Under the pieces are notes generated by a model. It had not been told where the DNA came from, made no database searches, and worked only from the letters and a program-made list of their open reading frames with translations. From positions 124,001 to 188,000 of the forward strand of contig NZ_AZXF01000012.1 in assembly GCF_000515115.1 (NCBI RefSeq): 64,000 bases of DNA, in the 5' to 3' direction. The DNA is from Nocardiopsis sp. CNT312. GTDB lineage: Bacteria; Actinomycetota; Actinomycetes; Streptosporangiales; Streptosporangiaceae. The position numbers were made by a program, and so were the translations under genes. Positions within the stretch are counted from its first letter, which is position 1. Each line of letters starts with the position of its first letter. This document shows, one piece after another, positions 47,905 to 56,953 of this stretch.

Positions 47905-49158
47905 ATGGACACCAACACCGGAGCCGAGGGCGCCGAACCCGGCTACAGCCGTGCCGACACCGAACGCCGCGAGCCCGAGCCGCGCAAGAGCCGCTCCCGC
48001 GGCCCCTTCGAACGCGACCGTGCCCGGGTCCTGCACAGCTCCGCGCTCCGCCGCCTGGCCGCCAAGACCCAGGTCGTCCAGCTCGGAGTGAGCGACTTCC
48101 CACGCACCCGCCTCACCCACTCCCTGGAGTGCGCCCAGATCGGCCGCGAACTCGGCAAGGCCCTGGGCTGCGACCCCGACCTCGTCGAGGCCGCATGCCT
48201 GTCCCACGACCTCGGGCACCCCCCGTTCGGCCACAACGGCGAACGTGCCCTGGACGAGGCCGCCGCCGCGTGCGGCGGATTCGAGGGCAACGCCCAGAGC
48301 CTGCGCCTGCTCACCCGCCTGGAGGGCAAGGTCGTGGCCCCCGACGGGCGCAGCGCCGGGCTCAACCTCACCCGAGCCACCCTCGACGCCACCGTGAAGT
48401 ACCCCTGGCGCAGGGGCGAGGGCGGCGACACCCGCAAATTCAACTGCTACCCCGACGACACCGAGGCCTTCACCTGGCTGCGCGAGGGTGCGCCCACCGG
48501 GCGCACCTGCTTCGAGGCGCAGGTGATGGACTGGTCCGACGACGTCGCCTACTCCGTGCACGACGTCGAGGACGCCCTGCACGCCGGGCTGGTGAGCATG
48601 GCCGCCCTGCACAGCCCCGCCGAGCGCGCCGAGGTGTGCCGCACAGCCGCCGAGCGCTACTGCGACGCCGACACCACCGAGCTGGAGGAGACCCTCACCG
48701 GTCTGCTCGCCGAACCCGTCTGGCCCCGCGCGTTCACCGGCGACATCGGCTCCCTCGCCGCGCTCAAGAACCTCACCAGCGAACTCATCGGCCGGTTCTG
48801 CCGCGCCGCCGAACGCGCCACCCGCGACGTCCACGGCCCCGGACGGCTCACCCGCTACGGCGCCGAACTCGTCCTGCCCCGCCGCGCCCTGCTGGAGTGC
48901 GCGCTGCTCAAGGCGGTGGCGGCGCACTTCGTGATGGCGCGCGAGGAGGCCCTGCGCTACCAGGTGGAGGAGCGCAGGATGGTCACCGAACTGGTCGCCG
49001 CCCTGCGCGCGGGCGCCCCCGACGGCCTCGACCCGCAGTTCCGGGCCCCCTACGAGCGGGCCCGCGACGACGCCGCCGCGCTGCGCGTGGTCGTCGACCA
49101 GGTCGCCTCGCTCACCGACACCTCCGCCACCGCTCTGCACCGTCGCCTCGTCGGCTGA
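47905..49158 (+). CDS. dgt: Deoxyguanosinetriphosphate triphosphohydrolase
   Basis: 417 residues, HD-domain dNTPase: [17 protein letters not shown] (first His), [20 protein letters not shown] (HD pair), then [17 protein letters not shown] with the last metal Asp. It hydrolyses dGTP and other dNTPs to nucleoside and triphosphate. Actinobacteria keep dgt near dnaG, as here. An imperfect inverted repeat (CGTTTTTCGG, 47867-47876; TCGGAAAACG, 47895-47904) ends at the ATG and could mask initiation. There is no good ribosome binding site. Confidence 0.94.
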   Translation: MDTNTGAEGAEPGYSRADTERREPEPRKSRSRGPFERDRARVLHSSALRRLAAKTQVVQLGVSDFPRTRLTHSLECAQIGRELGKALGCDPDLVEAACLSHDLGHPPFGHNGERALDEAAAACGGFEGNAQSLRLLTRLEGKVVAPDGRSAGLNLTRATLDATVKYPWRRGEGGDTRKFNCYPDDTEAFTWLREGAPTGRTCFEAQVMDWSDDVAYSVHDVEDALHAGLVSMAALHSPAERAEVCRTAAERYCDADTTELEETLTGLLAEPVWPRAFTGDIGSLAALKNLTSELIGRFCRAAERATRDVHGPGRLTRYGAELVLPRRALLECALLKAVAAHFVMAREEALRYQVEERRMVTELVAALRAGAPDGLDPQFRAPYERARDDAAALRVVVDQVASLTDTSATALHRRLVG

Positions 49159-49540
49159 GAGCCCTGAGCGGCCCCGGCACCGAAGGACGCGGACGGCCCC
49201 CACCCGGGCACACGCGGTCGCTGTGCTGACACTGGCGTGCACCCGGCCACCCCTGACCGCGCTCGTGGCCGGGGCGGCCGTCTCCGACCGCCCCCGCCGC
49301 TGGCGAGTGCGTTCACGCACAGTCCCTCGGGCTGGGGGCCCACGTGCTGCCCGGGGCCCTCGCCCCGGCCGGAGCGGTGGCGGGAGGCCCGTCCGACCGG
49401 GCCGCACGCCAGCGGCCACGACCTGCTGCGGGGCCTCTGGCGGGAGCGGTGACCGCCGCGGGCACCGCCCTGGCCGCAGGGGTGCCGTGGTGGCACGCCG
49501 GACGGATGCTCCGGCGCGGGGACGCGCCGGAGCACACCGG
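49159..49540. other. Intergenic region after dgt
   Basis: About 380 bases between convergent genes. Apart from the doubtful small frame at 49344-49550 I see no clear gene, terminator or repeat. Confidence 0.4.
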
Positions 49541-49550
49541 TCACTGGTAG
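49344..49550 (+). CDS. Possible small hypothetical protein
   Basis: 68 codons ending GRMLRRGDAPEHTGHW. The second half has one weakly hydrophobic stretch (GAVTAAGTALAAGVPWWHAG) and GC-rich third positions like real genes here, while the first half does not. No ribosome binding site is convincing, and the stop overlaps the convergent VWA gene by 10 bases. It may be a spurious frame. Confidence 0.2.
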   Translation: MLPGALAPAGAVAGGPSDRAARQRPRPAAGPLAGAVTAAGTALAAGVPWWHAGRMLRRGDAPEHTGHW

Positions 49551-51121
49551 CCGCGGATCTCCCGGAAGACCTGCTCCAACTCCTGCTCGCGCGCGTCGAA
49601 GACCCGACCGCCCGTCATCTCCGCCAGGTCCTCCATCTCGCCCACGTGGGACTCCCCGAACAGCACGGTGAACACCGGGGCGGCGGCCACCTCCCGCGGC
49701 AGCCCCTCCCGGAAGGCGCGGAACTCCTCCAGGGTGGAGCCCAGGTTCACCTCTCCGTCGGTCATCAGCACCACCGACCTCAGGTGGCCGTCGTCGGGCG
49801 CCCGGTCCAGGAGCGTGTACGCGCCCCGCAGCGCGTCGTAGGCCGCGGTGTCCCCGTCCGCCTCCAGCGAGCGCACCTCCTCCACCAGGTCCGCGAGCAC
49901 CGACTCGGTCTCTCCCGGCTCCATCACGAACGTGCTCGGCTCGTGCGCCGTGGTGGAGAACGGCAGCAGGGTCACCTCCTCCCGCTCCTGGAAGGCCTGG
50001 GTCCGCTCGGTGAGCGAGCCGCCGTCGGCGCCCGTCAGCGCCTCCAGCGCCGACTTCAGGTCCTCCAGCCGCTTGCCCTCCATCGAACCCGACGCGTCCA
50101 GCACGTATACCGTGCGGGCCGGCCGCCGCAGTTCGCTGACGTACTCGGCGACCAGGCCGTCGACCACGTCGAGCCGTGCGGGGAAGGGCAGTTCCACCAG
50201 CGGCGGCACGTCGACGGACAGAGCGGCCTCCGGGGAGGCCGGGCGGCGCAGGGTGTCGTCGGCGATCCGCCGCTGGGTCTCCTCCGACAACAGGTCCCCG
50301 ACCAGCCGGCCGTAGGCCGACCGCACCTCCTCGGAGGGGTCCGCCAGCAGCGTCAGCGGGTAGTTCGCGGTGACCGCGCCGTCCGCCGGGTGGACGAGCG
50401 TGAGCGGCTCCTCCAGCACACCGGCCCCGTTCATCGACAGCAGCACGGACTCGTAGTTGATCATCGCGTCCACCGGGCGGCCCTCGCGGGCGCGGCGCTC
50501 GAAGGCGTCGGCGAGCCACCCCGAGGAACCGGAGAAGACCTCCTGGCCCTGGAAGAACTCCACGAGCTCGGGCCGGACCCGTTCCACGTCCCCACTCTCC
50601 AGGGCCGCGCCGGTGTCGGCCAGCGCCGAGGCCACCCCGATCAGGGCGGAGAACCCGGAGTTGGAGGCGCCCGGGTTGGTCATGCCGTAGGTGAGGTCCT
50701 CCTCCTGGACCGCCTCGGCCACGTCGGACCAGGTCACCTCGGTCCCGTCGGACCAGCCCAGTTCGCGGGCGCGCGACTGGGCCACGCCCAGGATCACGGG
50801 GGAGACCATGACCGGGGTCTCGGTGTCCACGGCGTCGCGTCCGCCCGGGTGCAGGTGCAGGTACCGGTTGGAGGCGAACCACACCGCGTCGTAGGTTCCG
50901 GTATCGCCCGCGGCGACCCGGTCCAGGCCGTCCAGGGTGCCGCTGTAGTCCAGCTCCACCGTCACGCCGGTGCGTTCGCCGACCTCCTCCAGCAGGGGTT
51001 CCAGGTCGGCGATCTCGCTCCCGGCCAGGACGCGGAGGGTGTTGGAGAACGGGGCGGGGACCGAGCAGCCCGCCGCTGTGAGGGCGAGCGCCAGCGTCGC
51101 GGCTCCAAGGGCGCGGCTCAT
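49541..51121 (-). CDS. Lipoprotein with solute-binding and von Willebrand factor A domains
   Basis: 526 residues. The lipobox LTAAGC (Cys19) makes it a surface lipoprotein. Residues 30-300 look like a periplasmic-binding protein of the molybdate/phosphate-binding kind (LRVLAGSEIADLEPLLEEVGERTG, VTANYPLTLL). Residues 335-526 form a VWA domain with a complete MIDAS start DASGSM, plus FSTTAHEPSTF and VVLMTDGEVN. It overlaps the preceding gene by 4 bases, and that gene is also a solute-binding-like membrane protein. Function unknown; the pairing suggests a metal- and ligand-dependent adhesion or assembly complex outside the membrane. Confidence 0.82.
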   Translation of the reverse strand: MSRALGAATLALALTAAGCSVPAPFSNTLRVLAGSEIADLEPLLEEVGERTGVTVELDYSGTLDGLDRVAAGDTGTYDAVWFASNRYLHLHPGGRDAVDTETPVMVSPVILGVAQSRARELGWSDGTEVTWSDVAEAVQEEDLTYGMTNPGASNSGFSALIGVASALADTGAALESGDVERVRPELVEFFQGQEVFSGSSGWLADAFERRAREGRPVDAMINYESVLLSMNGAGVLEEPLTLVHPADGAVTANYPLTLLADPSEEVRSAYGRLVGDLLSEETQRRIADDTLRRPASPEAALSVDVPPLVELPFPARLDVVDGLVAEYVSELRRPARTVYVLDASGSMEGKRLEDLKSALEALTGADGGSLTERTQAFQEREEVTLLPFSTTAHEPSTFVMEPGETESVLADLVEEVRSLEADGDTAAYDALRGAYTLLDRAPDDGHLRSVVLMTDGEVNLGSTLEEFRAFREGLPREVAAAPVFTVLFGESHVGEMEDLAEMTGGRVFDAREQELEQVFREIRGYQ

Positions 51122-52278
51122 GCCTCGCCACCCCCCGCCGCGCCGCCGGTATCGGCCTCGTCGCGTGCCGGGGGCAGTCCGTTGGCTCCGTAGGCGTCCT
51201 CGATGCTGGTCAGCAGTGCCTCCAGTGCCTCGTAGGTCGGCGGGTGGACGACGTCGGTGATCCGGCCGCGGACCGACAGGTCGTTCGTCCGCACCAGTGC
51301 GCCGAAGACGTCGGCGCTGGCCGTGCGGAACCCGTGGGCCGCGGCGAGCTCCTGGAGTTCGGTGTCCTCCGCCAACAGGTGGCCGACGGCGTTGCCGGGT
51401 GCGGAGAAGGCGACGACGGCGTGCTCGGAGTGCACGGTCGGGGTGGGGTAGAGGACCCGCGCGTCACCGTCCAGGGCCGGGCCGTCCAGCATGGCGTGCA
51501 CGTACTGGGCCTCGTACACCCACACCAGCGGGGTGTGTCCGGCCCCGAGGTCGCGGAACTGCTCGAAGGGCTGCTGTGAGGACTCGGGCGGCTGCCCCTG
51601 GGCGAGGAAGAGCCGGGAGACGCGCTCGACCATCCCGGGGTCCGGGGAGCCCGGTCGCAGCACCTCCTCGTCGTTGAGCAGGTAGGAGAGCACCACCGCG
51701 TACATCGCCGCGGAGTTGGACGTGCGCGGGTCCGTGGTGCGCACCAGGACCTCCTGGCGGTTGCCGGAGCTGACGGAGTCGCCGGGCAGGTCGCGCCAGC
51801 GGGTCCGCTCCTCGGTCAGGTCCAGGTAGGCCTGCATGTCGAAGGACCACGTCCCGTCCTCGGCCACCCGGGTGACCCCGGCCGGCTCCAGGGCCTCCAC
51901 CATGGACTCGTAGCCGAGCAGCACCATGGGTGTGCTGAAGGGCTGGTAGACGGTGGCACCCTCGTTGAGCTCCTCGGCCCGCTGGGCCAGGTGCCGGGAG
52001 CCGGGGGAGACGAAGTCGGCCCCCTCCGCGTCCTCCGCCAGGACACGCGACCCGCGTGCGCGCACGGTCACCTCGTAGCCCAGTTCGGCGAACCGGGCGC
52101 GGACGCGCTCGTCCTCGAAGTAGGCGACCTTCTCCGAGCCGACGATTCCGGTGACCGCGGTCAGCTCACGGGGCCACAGGACGATCCCGACCACGACGAT
52201 CAGCGCCGCGGCGAGTGCTCCTGCGGCGGCGGCGGTCCAGGGGGTTCTCCGGCCGGTGCTGCGGGATGGGCCAGACAC
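51118..52278 (-). CDS. Membrane-anchored solute-binding-like protein, partner of the VWA lipoprotein
   Basis: 386 residues. One N-terminal membrane segment (PWTAAAAGALAAALIVVVGIVLWP, about 12-35) anchors an extracellular domain of periplasmic-binding type (LTAVTGIVGSEKVAYFEDERVRARFAELGYEVTVRARGS in parts, then FVSPGSRHLAQRAEEL, TTDPRTSNSAAMYAVVLSYL, VWVYEAQYVHAML). The GTG at 52278 is chosen because GAGGAGG stands 9 bases before it; an in-frame GTG at 52347 has none. It is coupled to the VWA gene and divergent from dnaG. No permease or ATPase is nearby, so it is probably not a transporter subunit. Confidence 0.78.
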   Translation of the reverse strand: MSGPSRSTGRRTPWTAAAAGALAAALIVVVGIVLWPRELTAVTGIVGSEKVAYFEDERVRARFAELGYEVTVRARGSRVLAEDAEGADFVSPGSRHLAQRAEELNEGATVYQPFSTPMVLLGYESMVEALEPAGVTRVAEDGTWSFDMQAYLDLTEERTRWRDLPGDSVSSGNRQEVLVRTTDPRTSNSAAMYAVVLSYLLNDEEVLRPGSPDPGMVERVSRLFLAQGQPPESSQQPFEQFRDLGAGHTPLVWVYEAQYVHAMLDGPALDGDARVLYPTPTVHSEHAVVAFSAPGNAVGHLLAEDTELQELAAAHGFRTASADVFGALVRTNDLSVRGRITDVVHPPTYEALEALLTSIEDAYGANGLPPARDEADTGGAAGGGEA

Positions 52279-52436
52279 TGTTTCGGTCCTCCTCGGACAG
52301 GGGGGTGCGCCCGAGATTTCCACATTTCGTGGACTTTCATCTGACACTCTGGTAGTGCCAGAGTGGACGGGAACCGAACGCGGCGGACTCCGGGGGCAGG
52401 GACGAACGGTCGCTACGGAGAACTAGGCTGAGGTCC

Positions 52437-54311
52437 GTGGCAGGACGGATCAGGGACGAAGACATCGCACTGGTGCGCGAGCGCGCACCCATCGCGGACG
52501 TGGTCGGCGAGTACCTTCAGCTGCGCAACGCGGGAGGGGGCTCGCTCAAGGGGCTGTGCCCCTTCCACGACGAGAAGTCTCCCTCCTTCAATGTCACCCC
52601 GTCGAAAAATTTGTGGTACTGCTTCGGCTGCGCTGAAGGCGGTGACGTCATCTCCTTCGTGCAGCGGATCGATAGTCTCAGCTTCGCCGAAGCCGTCGAA
52701 TCGCTCGCCCGCCAGGCCGGTGTCACCCTCCGCTACGAGGAGGGCGGCCGCAGCACGCGGCGGGATGAGGGCAGGCGCCAGCGCCTCCTGGAGGCGCACC
52801 GGGCCGCCGCGGAGTTCTACGCCGGGGCGCTGCTGTCCCCCGAGGCGGTCGCCGCGCGCCGCTTCCTCACCGACCGGGGCTTCGACCGCTCCCACGCCGA
52901 ACGCTTCGGCCTGGGCTTCGCCCCCGCCGGATGGGAGAACCTCACCGCGCACCTGCGGCGCAAGGGCTTCACCGACCAGGAACTCATCGACGGCGGGCTG
53001 GCCAGCCAGGGCCGCCGGGGCGCCTACGACCGCTTCCGCAACCGGTTGCTGTGGCCGGTGCGCGAGGTCACCGGCGAGGTCGTGGGGTTCGGCGCCCGCA
53101 AGCTCGACCCGGACGAGGACGGACCCAAGTACCTCAACTCCCCCGAGAGCCCCATCTTCCACAAGGGACGGCTGCTGTACGGGCTCGACCTGGCCAAACG
53201 CGACATCTCCCAGAAGAGCGAGGCGGTGGTCGTCGAGGGCTACACCGACGTCATGGCCTGCCACGACGCCGGGGTCACCACAGCCGTGGCCACCTGCGGC
53301 ACCTCCTTCGGCGAGGACCACGTGAAGATCCTGCGCCGCATGCTGCTGGGCAGGAGCAACCAGGGCGGCCGCGTGGTCTTCACCTTCGACGGCGACAAGG
53401 CCGGACAGAAGGCGGCCGTGCGGGCCTTCGCCGAGGAGCACGGCTTCACCTCCGAGACCTACGTCGCCGTACAGGCCGACGGGCTCGACCCCTGTGACCT
53501 GCGCTTCCAGCACGGCCCCCAGGCCGTGGCCGACCTCGTCGACGGTGCCGTCCGGCTGTACGAGTTCATGATCCGCAACGTCATGGAGGGCTACGACCTC
53601 GCCTCCCCGGAGGGGAGGATGGCCGCCCTGGACGCCGCCGCGCCCATCGTCGCGAGCATCCGGGACGAGGGCGTGCGCCGCAACTACGGCGCCAGCCTGG
53701 ACCGCTGGATCGGGACCATGGACGAGGCCTTCGTCCAGCGCCGCGTCGCCCAGCACATGCGTTCGAACACACGTGGGGGCGGATCTCCGCGAACCGGCAA
53801 CCACCCCGTGCCCACCCCGGACGCGGGGGAGGCCCCCTACGACCTGCGCGACCCGTCGGTGCGGCGCGAGCGCCAGGCCCTCAAGATCGCTCTCCAACAC
53901 CCCGGTCTGGCCGCCGCGTTCGACGCCTTCACCGAGGAGGACTTCACCGTCGCCCAGCACCGGGCGGTGCGCGCGCTCATCGCCGAACGCGGAGGGGTGG
54001 CCGCCGCCCACGACCCCCAGGTGTGGCTGAACGGGCTCCGCGAGGCCGCGCCCAGTGAGGCCCAGCGCGATTTCCTCACCCGGTTGGCCGTGGAACCGAT
54101 CGAGTTCCATGGAGAACTCGACGGACATTACGCCATGCAAATGCTGGGCACAATAAGAACCCATTCCATCAATCGTCGAGAGTCAAACCTCAAGTCCGAA
54201 CTCTCTCGACTCGAAGGTACTTCCCAGATGGAGGAACAGCGGAGCGTATTTACCGAACTCATGGCGCTTCAACAGCAGAAACGTGCTCTCCAAGAGTCCC
54301 TGAGGGGATGA
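52437..54311 (+). CDS. dnaG: DNA primase
   Basis: 624 residues. N-terminal CHC2 zinc finger (Cys41, His44, Cys62, Cys65: CPFHDEKSPSF and WYCFGCAEGGD), RNA-polymerase core with VGFGARKLDPDEDGPKYLNSPE, and Toprim VVVEGYTDVMACHDAG with VFTFDGDKAGQKAA. The C-terminal helicase-binding region ends near 54311. It makes primers for replication. The last 70 codons are distinctly less GC-rich than the rest of the gene. GTG start with GAGG upstream. Confidence 0.96.
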   Translation: MAGRIRDEDIALVRERAPIADVVGEYLQLRNAGGGSLKGLCPFHDEKSPSFNVTPSKNLWYCFGCAEGGDVISFVQRIDSLSFAEAVESLARQAGVTLRYEEGGRSTRRDEGRRQRLLEAHRAAAEFYAGALLSPEAVAARRFLTDRGFDRSHAERFGLGFAPAGWENLTAHLRRKGFTDQELIDGGLASQGRRGAYDRFRNRLLWPVREVTGEVVGFGARKLDPDEDGPKYLNSPESPIFHKGRLLYGLDLAKRDISQKSEAVVVEGYTDVMACHDAGVTTAVATCGTSFGEDHVKILRRMLLGRSNQGGRVVFTFDGDKAGQKAAVRAFAEEHGFTSETYVAVQADGLDPCDLRFQHGPQAVADLVDGAVRLYEFMIRNVMEGYDLASPEGRMAALDAAAPIVASIRDEGVRRNYGASLDRWIGTMDEAFVQRRVAQHMRSNTRGGGSPRTGNHPVPTPDAGEAPYDLRDPSVRRERQALKIALQHPGLAAAFDAFTEEDFTVAQHRAVRALIAERGGVAAAHDPQVWLNGLREAAPSEAQRDFLTRLAVEPIEFHGELDGHYAMQMLGTIRTHSINRRESNLKSELSRLEGTSQMEEQRSVFTELMALQQQKRALQESLRG

Positions 54312-54361
54312 ATGTAGCACCGGGGTGACAATAATAAGTCTCCCTCCGAAGGCACCCTCAA

Positions 54362-55504
54362 GTGCACAATGGAGGGGTGTCTCCCACAGCTGCGAGCAAT
54401 GTCGTTCCTCCAGTGCGGCACCTGGTCGGCCTCCTTCCGGGCGCGGAGCGGTCGGCGGTCGGCCGGGGCGAGGTCGCCTCGGCGCTGGAGCGTTTGGGCG
54501 CGCACCCCGGCACCCTGGACCAGGCGGTGGCCGGCCTCGTCCGGGCCGGGGTACCCGTCGGCGACACCGACGGTGACCAGGACCCCCAGGAGGGCAGACG
54601 CTCGGGAGCGGACCTGGTCCGCCTCTACCTCAGCGAGATCGGCCGGGTACCGCTGCTCAGCGCCGAGCAGGAGGTGGACCTGGCCAAGCGCGTCGAGGCC
54701 GGCCTGTACGCCCGGCACCGGACCCCCGACGACGGGGTGTGCACGGCCGAGGAACTCGCGGAACTGGCGGAGGCGGGCCTGCGCGCCAAGGCGCGCCTCA
54801 TCGAGTCCAACCTCCGCCTGGTGGTCTCCATCGCCAAACGCTACCTGGGCCGGGGCATCCTCTTCCTCGACCTCGTCCAGGAGGGCAATCTCGGCCTGAT
54901 CCGCGCGGTGGAGAAGTTCGACTACGCCCGGGGGTTCAAATTCTCCACCTACGCCACCTGGTGGATACGCCAGGCCATCACCCGGGCCATCGCCGACCAG
55001 GCGCGGACGATCAGGGTTCCCGTGCACATGGTGGAGGCGATCAACAAGGTCCTGAAAGCGCAGCACCGGCTCCACCAGAAACTGGGCCGTGAACCCAGCC
55101 TCGCCGAGATATCCGCCGCCGTGGGCCTGTGCGGGGAGCGCGTGCTAGAGATCCAGCGGGTCGCCCGCGACCCGGTCTCCCTCCAGACCCCGGTCGGGGA
55201 GGAAGAGTCCGACTTCGGCGACTTCATCGAGGACCGCGACGCGGTGGCCCCCGTGGAAGCGGCCTCCTTCACCCTCCTCCAGGAGCGGCTGCACGCCATC
55301 CTGGGGGGCCTGTCCGAACGGGAGCGGCGCATCATCGGACTGCGCTTCGGCCTGGCCGACGGCCGCACCCGCACCCTGGAGGAGGTCGGACGGGAGTTCG
55401 GGGTCACCCGGGAGCGCATCCGCCAGATCGAGGCCAAGACCCTGACCAAGCTGCGCCACCCCTCACGGGCCGGAACCCTGCGGGACTATCTGACGCACGG
55501 CTGA
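54362..55504 (+). CDS. Sigma-70 family RNA polymerase sigma factor (group 1/2, HrdB/RpoD-like)
   Basis: 380 residues. A region-1.1-like head ([27 protein letters not shown] in part) precedes region 1.2 ([27 protein letters not shown]) and regions 2.1-2.4 ([62 protein letters not shown] in segments). Region 3 and region 4.2 ([32 protein letters not shown]) follow. It lacks the long acidic spacer of actinobacterial HrdB and is shorter, so it may be an alternative principal-type sigma. The dnaG-sigma order recalls the macromolecular synthesis operon. The start among GTG codons at 54362 and 54377 is uncertain. Confidence 0.9.
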   Translation: MHNGGVSPTAASNVVPPVRHLVGLLPGAERSAVGRGEVASALERLGAHPGTLDQAVAGLVRAGVPVGDTDGDQDPQEGRRSGADLVRLYLSEIGRVPLLSAEQEVDLAKRVEAGLYARHRTPDDGVCTAEELAELAEAGLRAKARLIESNLRLVVSIAKRYLGRGILFLDLVQEGNLGLIRAVEKFDYARGFKFSTYATWWIRQAITRAIADQARTIRVPVHMVEAINKVLKAQHRLHQKLGREPSLAEISAAVGLCGERVLEIQRVARDPVSLQTPVGEEESDFGDFIEDRDAVAPVEAASFTLLQERLHAILGGLSERERRIIGLRFGLADGRTRTLEEVGREFGVTRERIRQIEAKTLTKLRHPSRAGTLRDYLTHG

Positions 55505-55525
55505 CCCGTCCCCTACGGTCGGAGT

Positions 55526-56851
55526 GTGACGCGCCCTTCCCTCCCCGAGGCCGGTTCCGGCCCACTCGCGAAGCGCACCCTGACCGTCCTCGGCGCCCTC
55601 GCGGGTGCCGGCCTGCTGATCGGCGGACTCCTCGTGCTCCTGCCCGCACGCCCACCCGAACGCATCGCCTACTTCGCCGACTGGAACGTGGCGGGCCGCG
55701 GCTTCACCGTCGCCGACCTGGAGCGCAGCGGCGCCCCCGAACGCCTCACCCGCCTGATCTGGGCCTTCGGGGACGTCGGCGAGGACGGCCTGTGCCGTGT
55801 CCCCGCGCACGACCCCTACCAGGCGTGGGAGCTCTACCAGCGCCGGTATGCCGCCGGGGAGAGCGTCGACGGCGAGGCCGACACCTACGGCCAGGAACTC
55901 GCCGGAAGCCTCAACCAGCTCCGCAAGCTCCGCGAGAGGTACCCGGACCTGGACGTCAGCCTCTCCCTTGGCGGATGGAACCTGTCCGCCCACTTCTCCA
56001 CCGCGGCCCGCACACCCGAGTCGCGGCGGGCGTTCGTGGAGTCCTGCCTGGACCTGTGGATCCGTGGCGACCTGCCTGTGGCCGGCGGAGAGCCGCAGGG
56101 CGGCGACGGCGCTGGGGCGGGCCTCTTCGACGGAATCGACATCGACTGGGAGTGGCCCGGGGGACAGGGACGCCCCGGCAACACCGTCCACCCCGACGAC
56201 CCCGGCAACTTCACGCTCCTGGTCGCGGAGTTCCGCCGCCGGTTCGACGCCCTGGAGGAGGAGACGGGACGCCGTTACACGCTCTCGGTCTCCCTGCCCG
56301 GCGGGACTGACACCGGAGCGGCCTACGAGGGCCGGGTCTTCGACCTGGTGGACTTCGCCACGGTCCAGGGCTACGACTTCTCCGGCCCCTGGAGCGAGCG
56401 CACCGCCCACCACTCCAACCTGCACGCGCCCGCCTACGCACCCGGCTCCGCCAGCGTGGACCGGGCCGTCCGCCACTACCTGGACCTGGGCGCCCCGCCC
56501 GGGAAGCTCGTCGTGGGCGTGCCCGCCTTCGGCCGTGGCTGGCAGGGCGTGGACGGTGGCGGCGACGGGCGCGACCAGGTCGCGTCCGGGCCCGCCGACC
56601 ACGCCTACGACGGGCCTACGATGGCCTTCTCCGATCTGGAGGACCTTGCGGGCGAGCGCTTCCTCGACGAGGACGCCGGCGCCGCCTGGGTCTACGACGG
56701 AGACCGGTGGTGGACCTACGACACCCCCGAGGTGATCGCCCTCAAGGGTGCCTACGTGCTCCGCAACGACCTGGGCGGGCTCATGGTGTGGAACCTGGAC
56801 ATGGACCCCGACGGCGTCCTGATCCGGGCCGTGGACGAGTCGCTGCGCTGA
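55526..56851 (+). CDS. GH18 family chitinase-like protein with N-terminal membrane anchor
   Basis: 441 residues. One hydrophobic segment (LTVLGALAGAGLLIGGLLVLL, about 19-39) without a clear cleavage site suggests a signal anchor. The catalytic motif DGIDIDWEWPG (DxxDxDxE, Glu near 212) is intact, as are VSLSLGGWNLS and the substrate-contact Y in QGYDFSGPW. It should hydrolyse chitin or related beta-1,4-GlcNAc chains outside the cell. No chitin-binding module is attached, unlike many secreted actinomycete chitinases, so a cell-surface substrate is possible. The GTG start has GGAG too close to be ideal. Confidence 0.88.
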   Translation: MTRPSLPEAGSGPLAKRTLTVLGALAGAGLLIGGLLVLLPARPPERIAYFADWNVAGRGFTVADLERSGAPERLTRLIWAFGDVGEDGLCRVPAHDPYQAWELYQRRYAAGESVDGEADTYGQELAGSLNQLRKLRERYPDLDVSLSLGGWNLSAHFSTAARTPESRRAFVESCLDLWIRGDLPVAGGEPQGGDGAGAGLFDGIDIDWEWPGGQGRPGNTVHPDDPGNFTLLVAEFRRRFDALEEETGRRYTLSVSLPGGTDTGAAYEGRVFDLVDFATVQGYDFSGPWSERTAHHSNLHAPAYAPGSASVDRAVRHYLDLGAPPGKLVVGVPAFGRGWQGVDGGGDGRDQVASGPADHAYDGPTMAFSDLEDLAGERFLDEDAGAAWVYDGDRWWTYDTPEVIALKGAYVLRNDLGGLMVWNLDMDPDGVLIRAVDESLR

Positions 56852-56871
56852 CCCGCGCCTTCGGGGCGCCC

Positions 56872-56909
56872 CGCCCGGGGATCGTCGACAATCCGACGAC
56901 CCCCGGGCG
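56872..56909 (+). terminator. Terminator after the GH18 gene
   Basis: CGCCCGGGG-A-TCGTCG pairs with CGACGA-C-CCCCGGGCG (15 bp with one A/C mismatch, 6-base loop). Confidence 0.65.
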
Positions 56910-56953
56910 CGCCGGGGTTGCCACGACGGTTCCCGGGCACCACGCTGAGGGCC

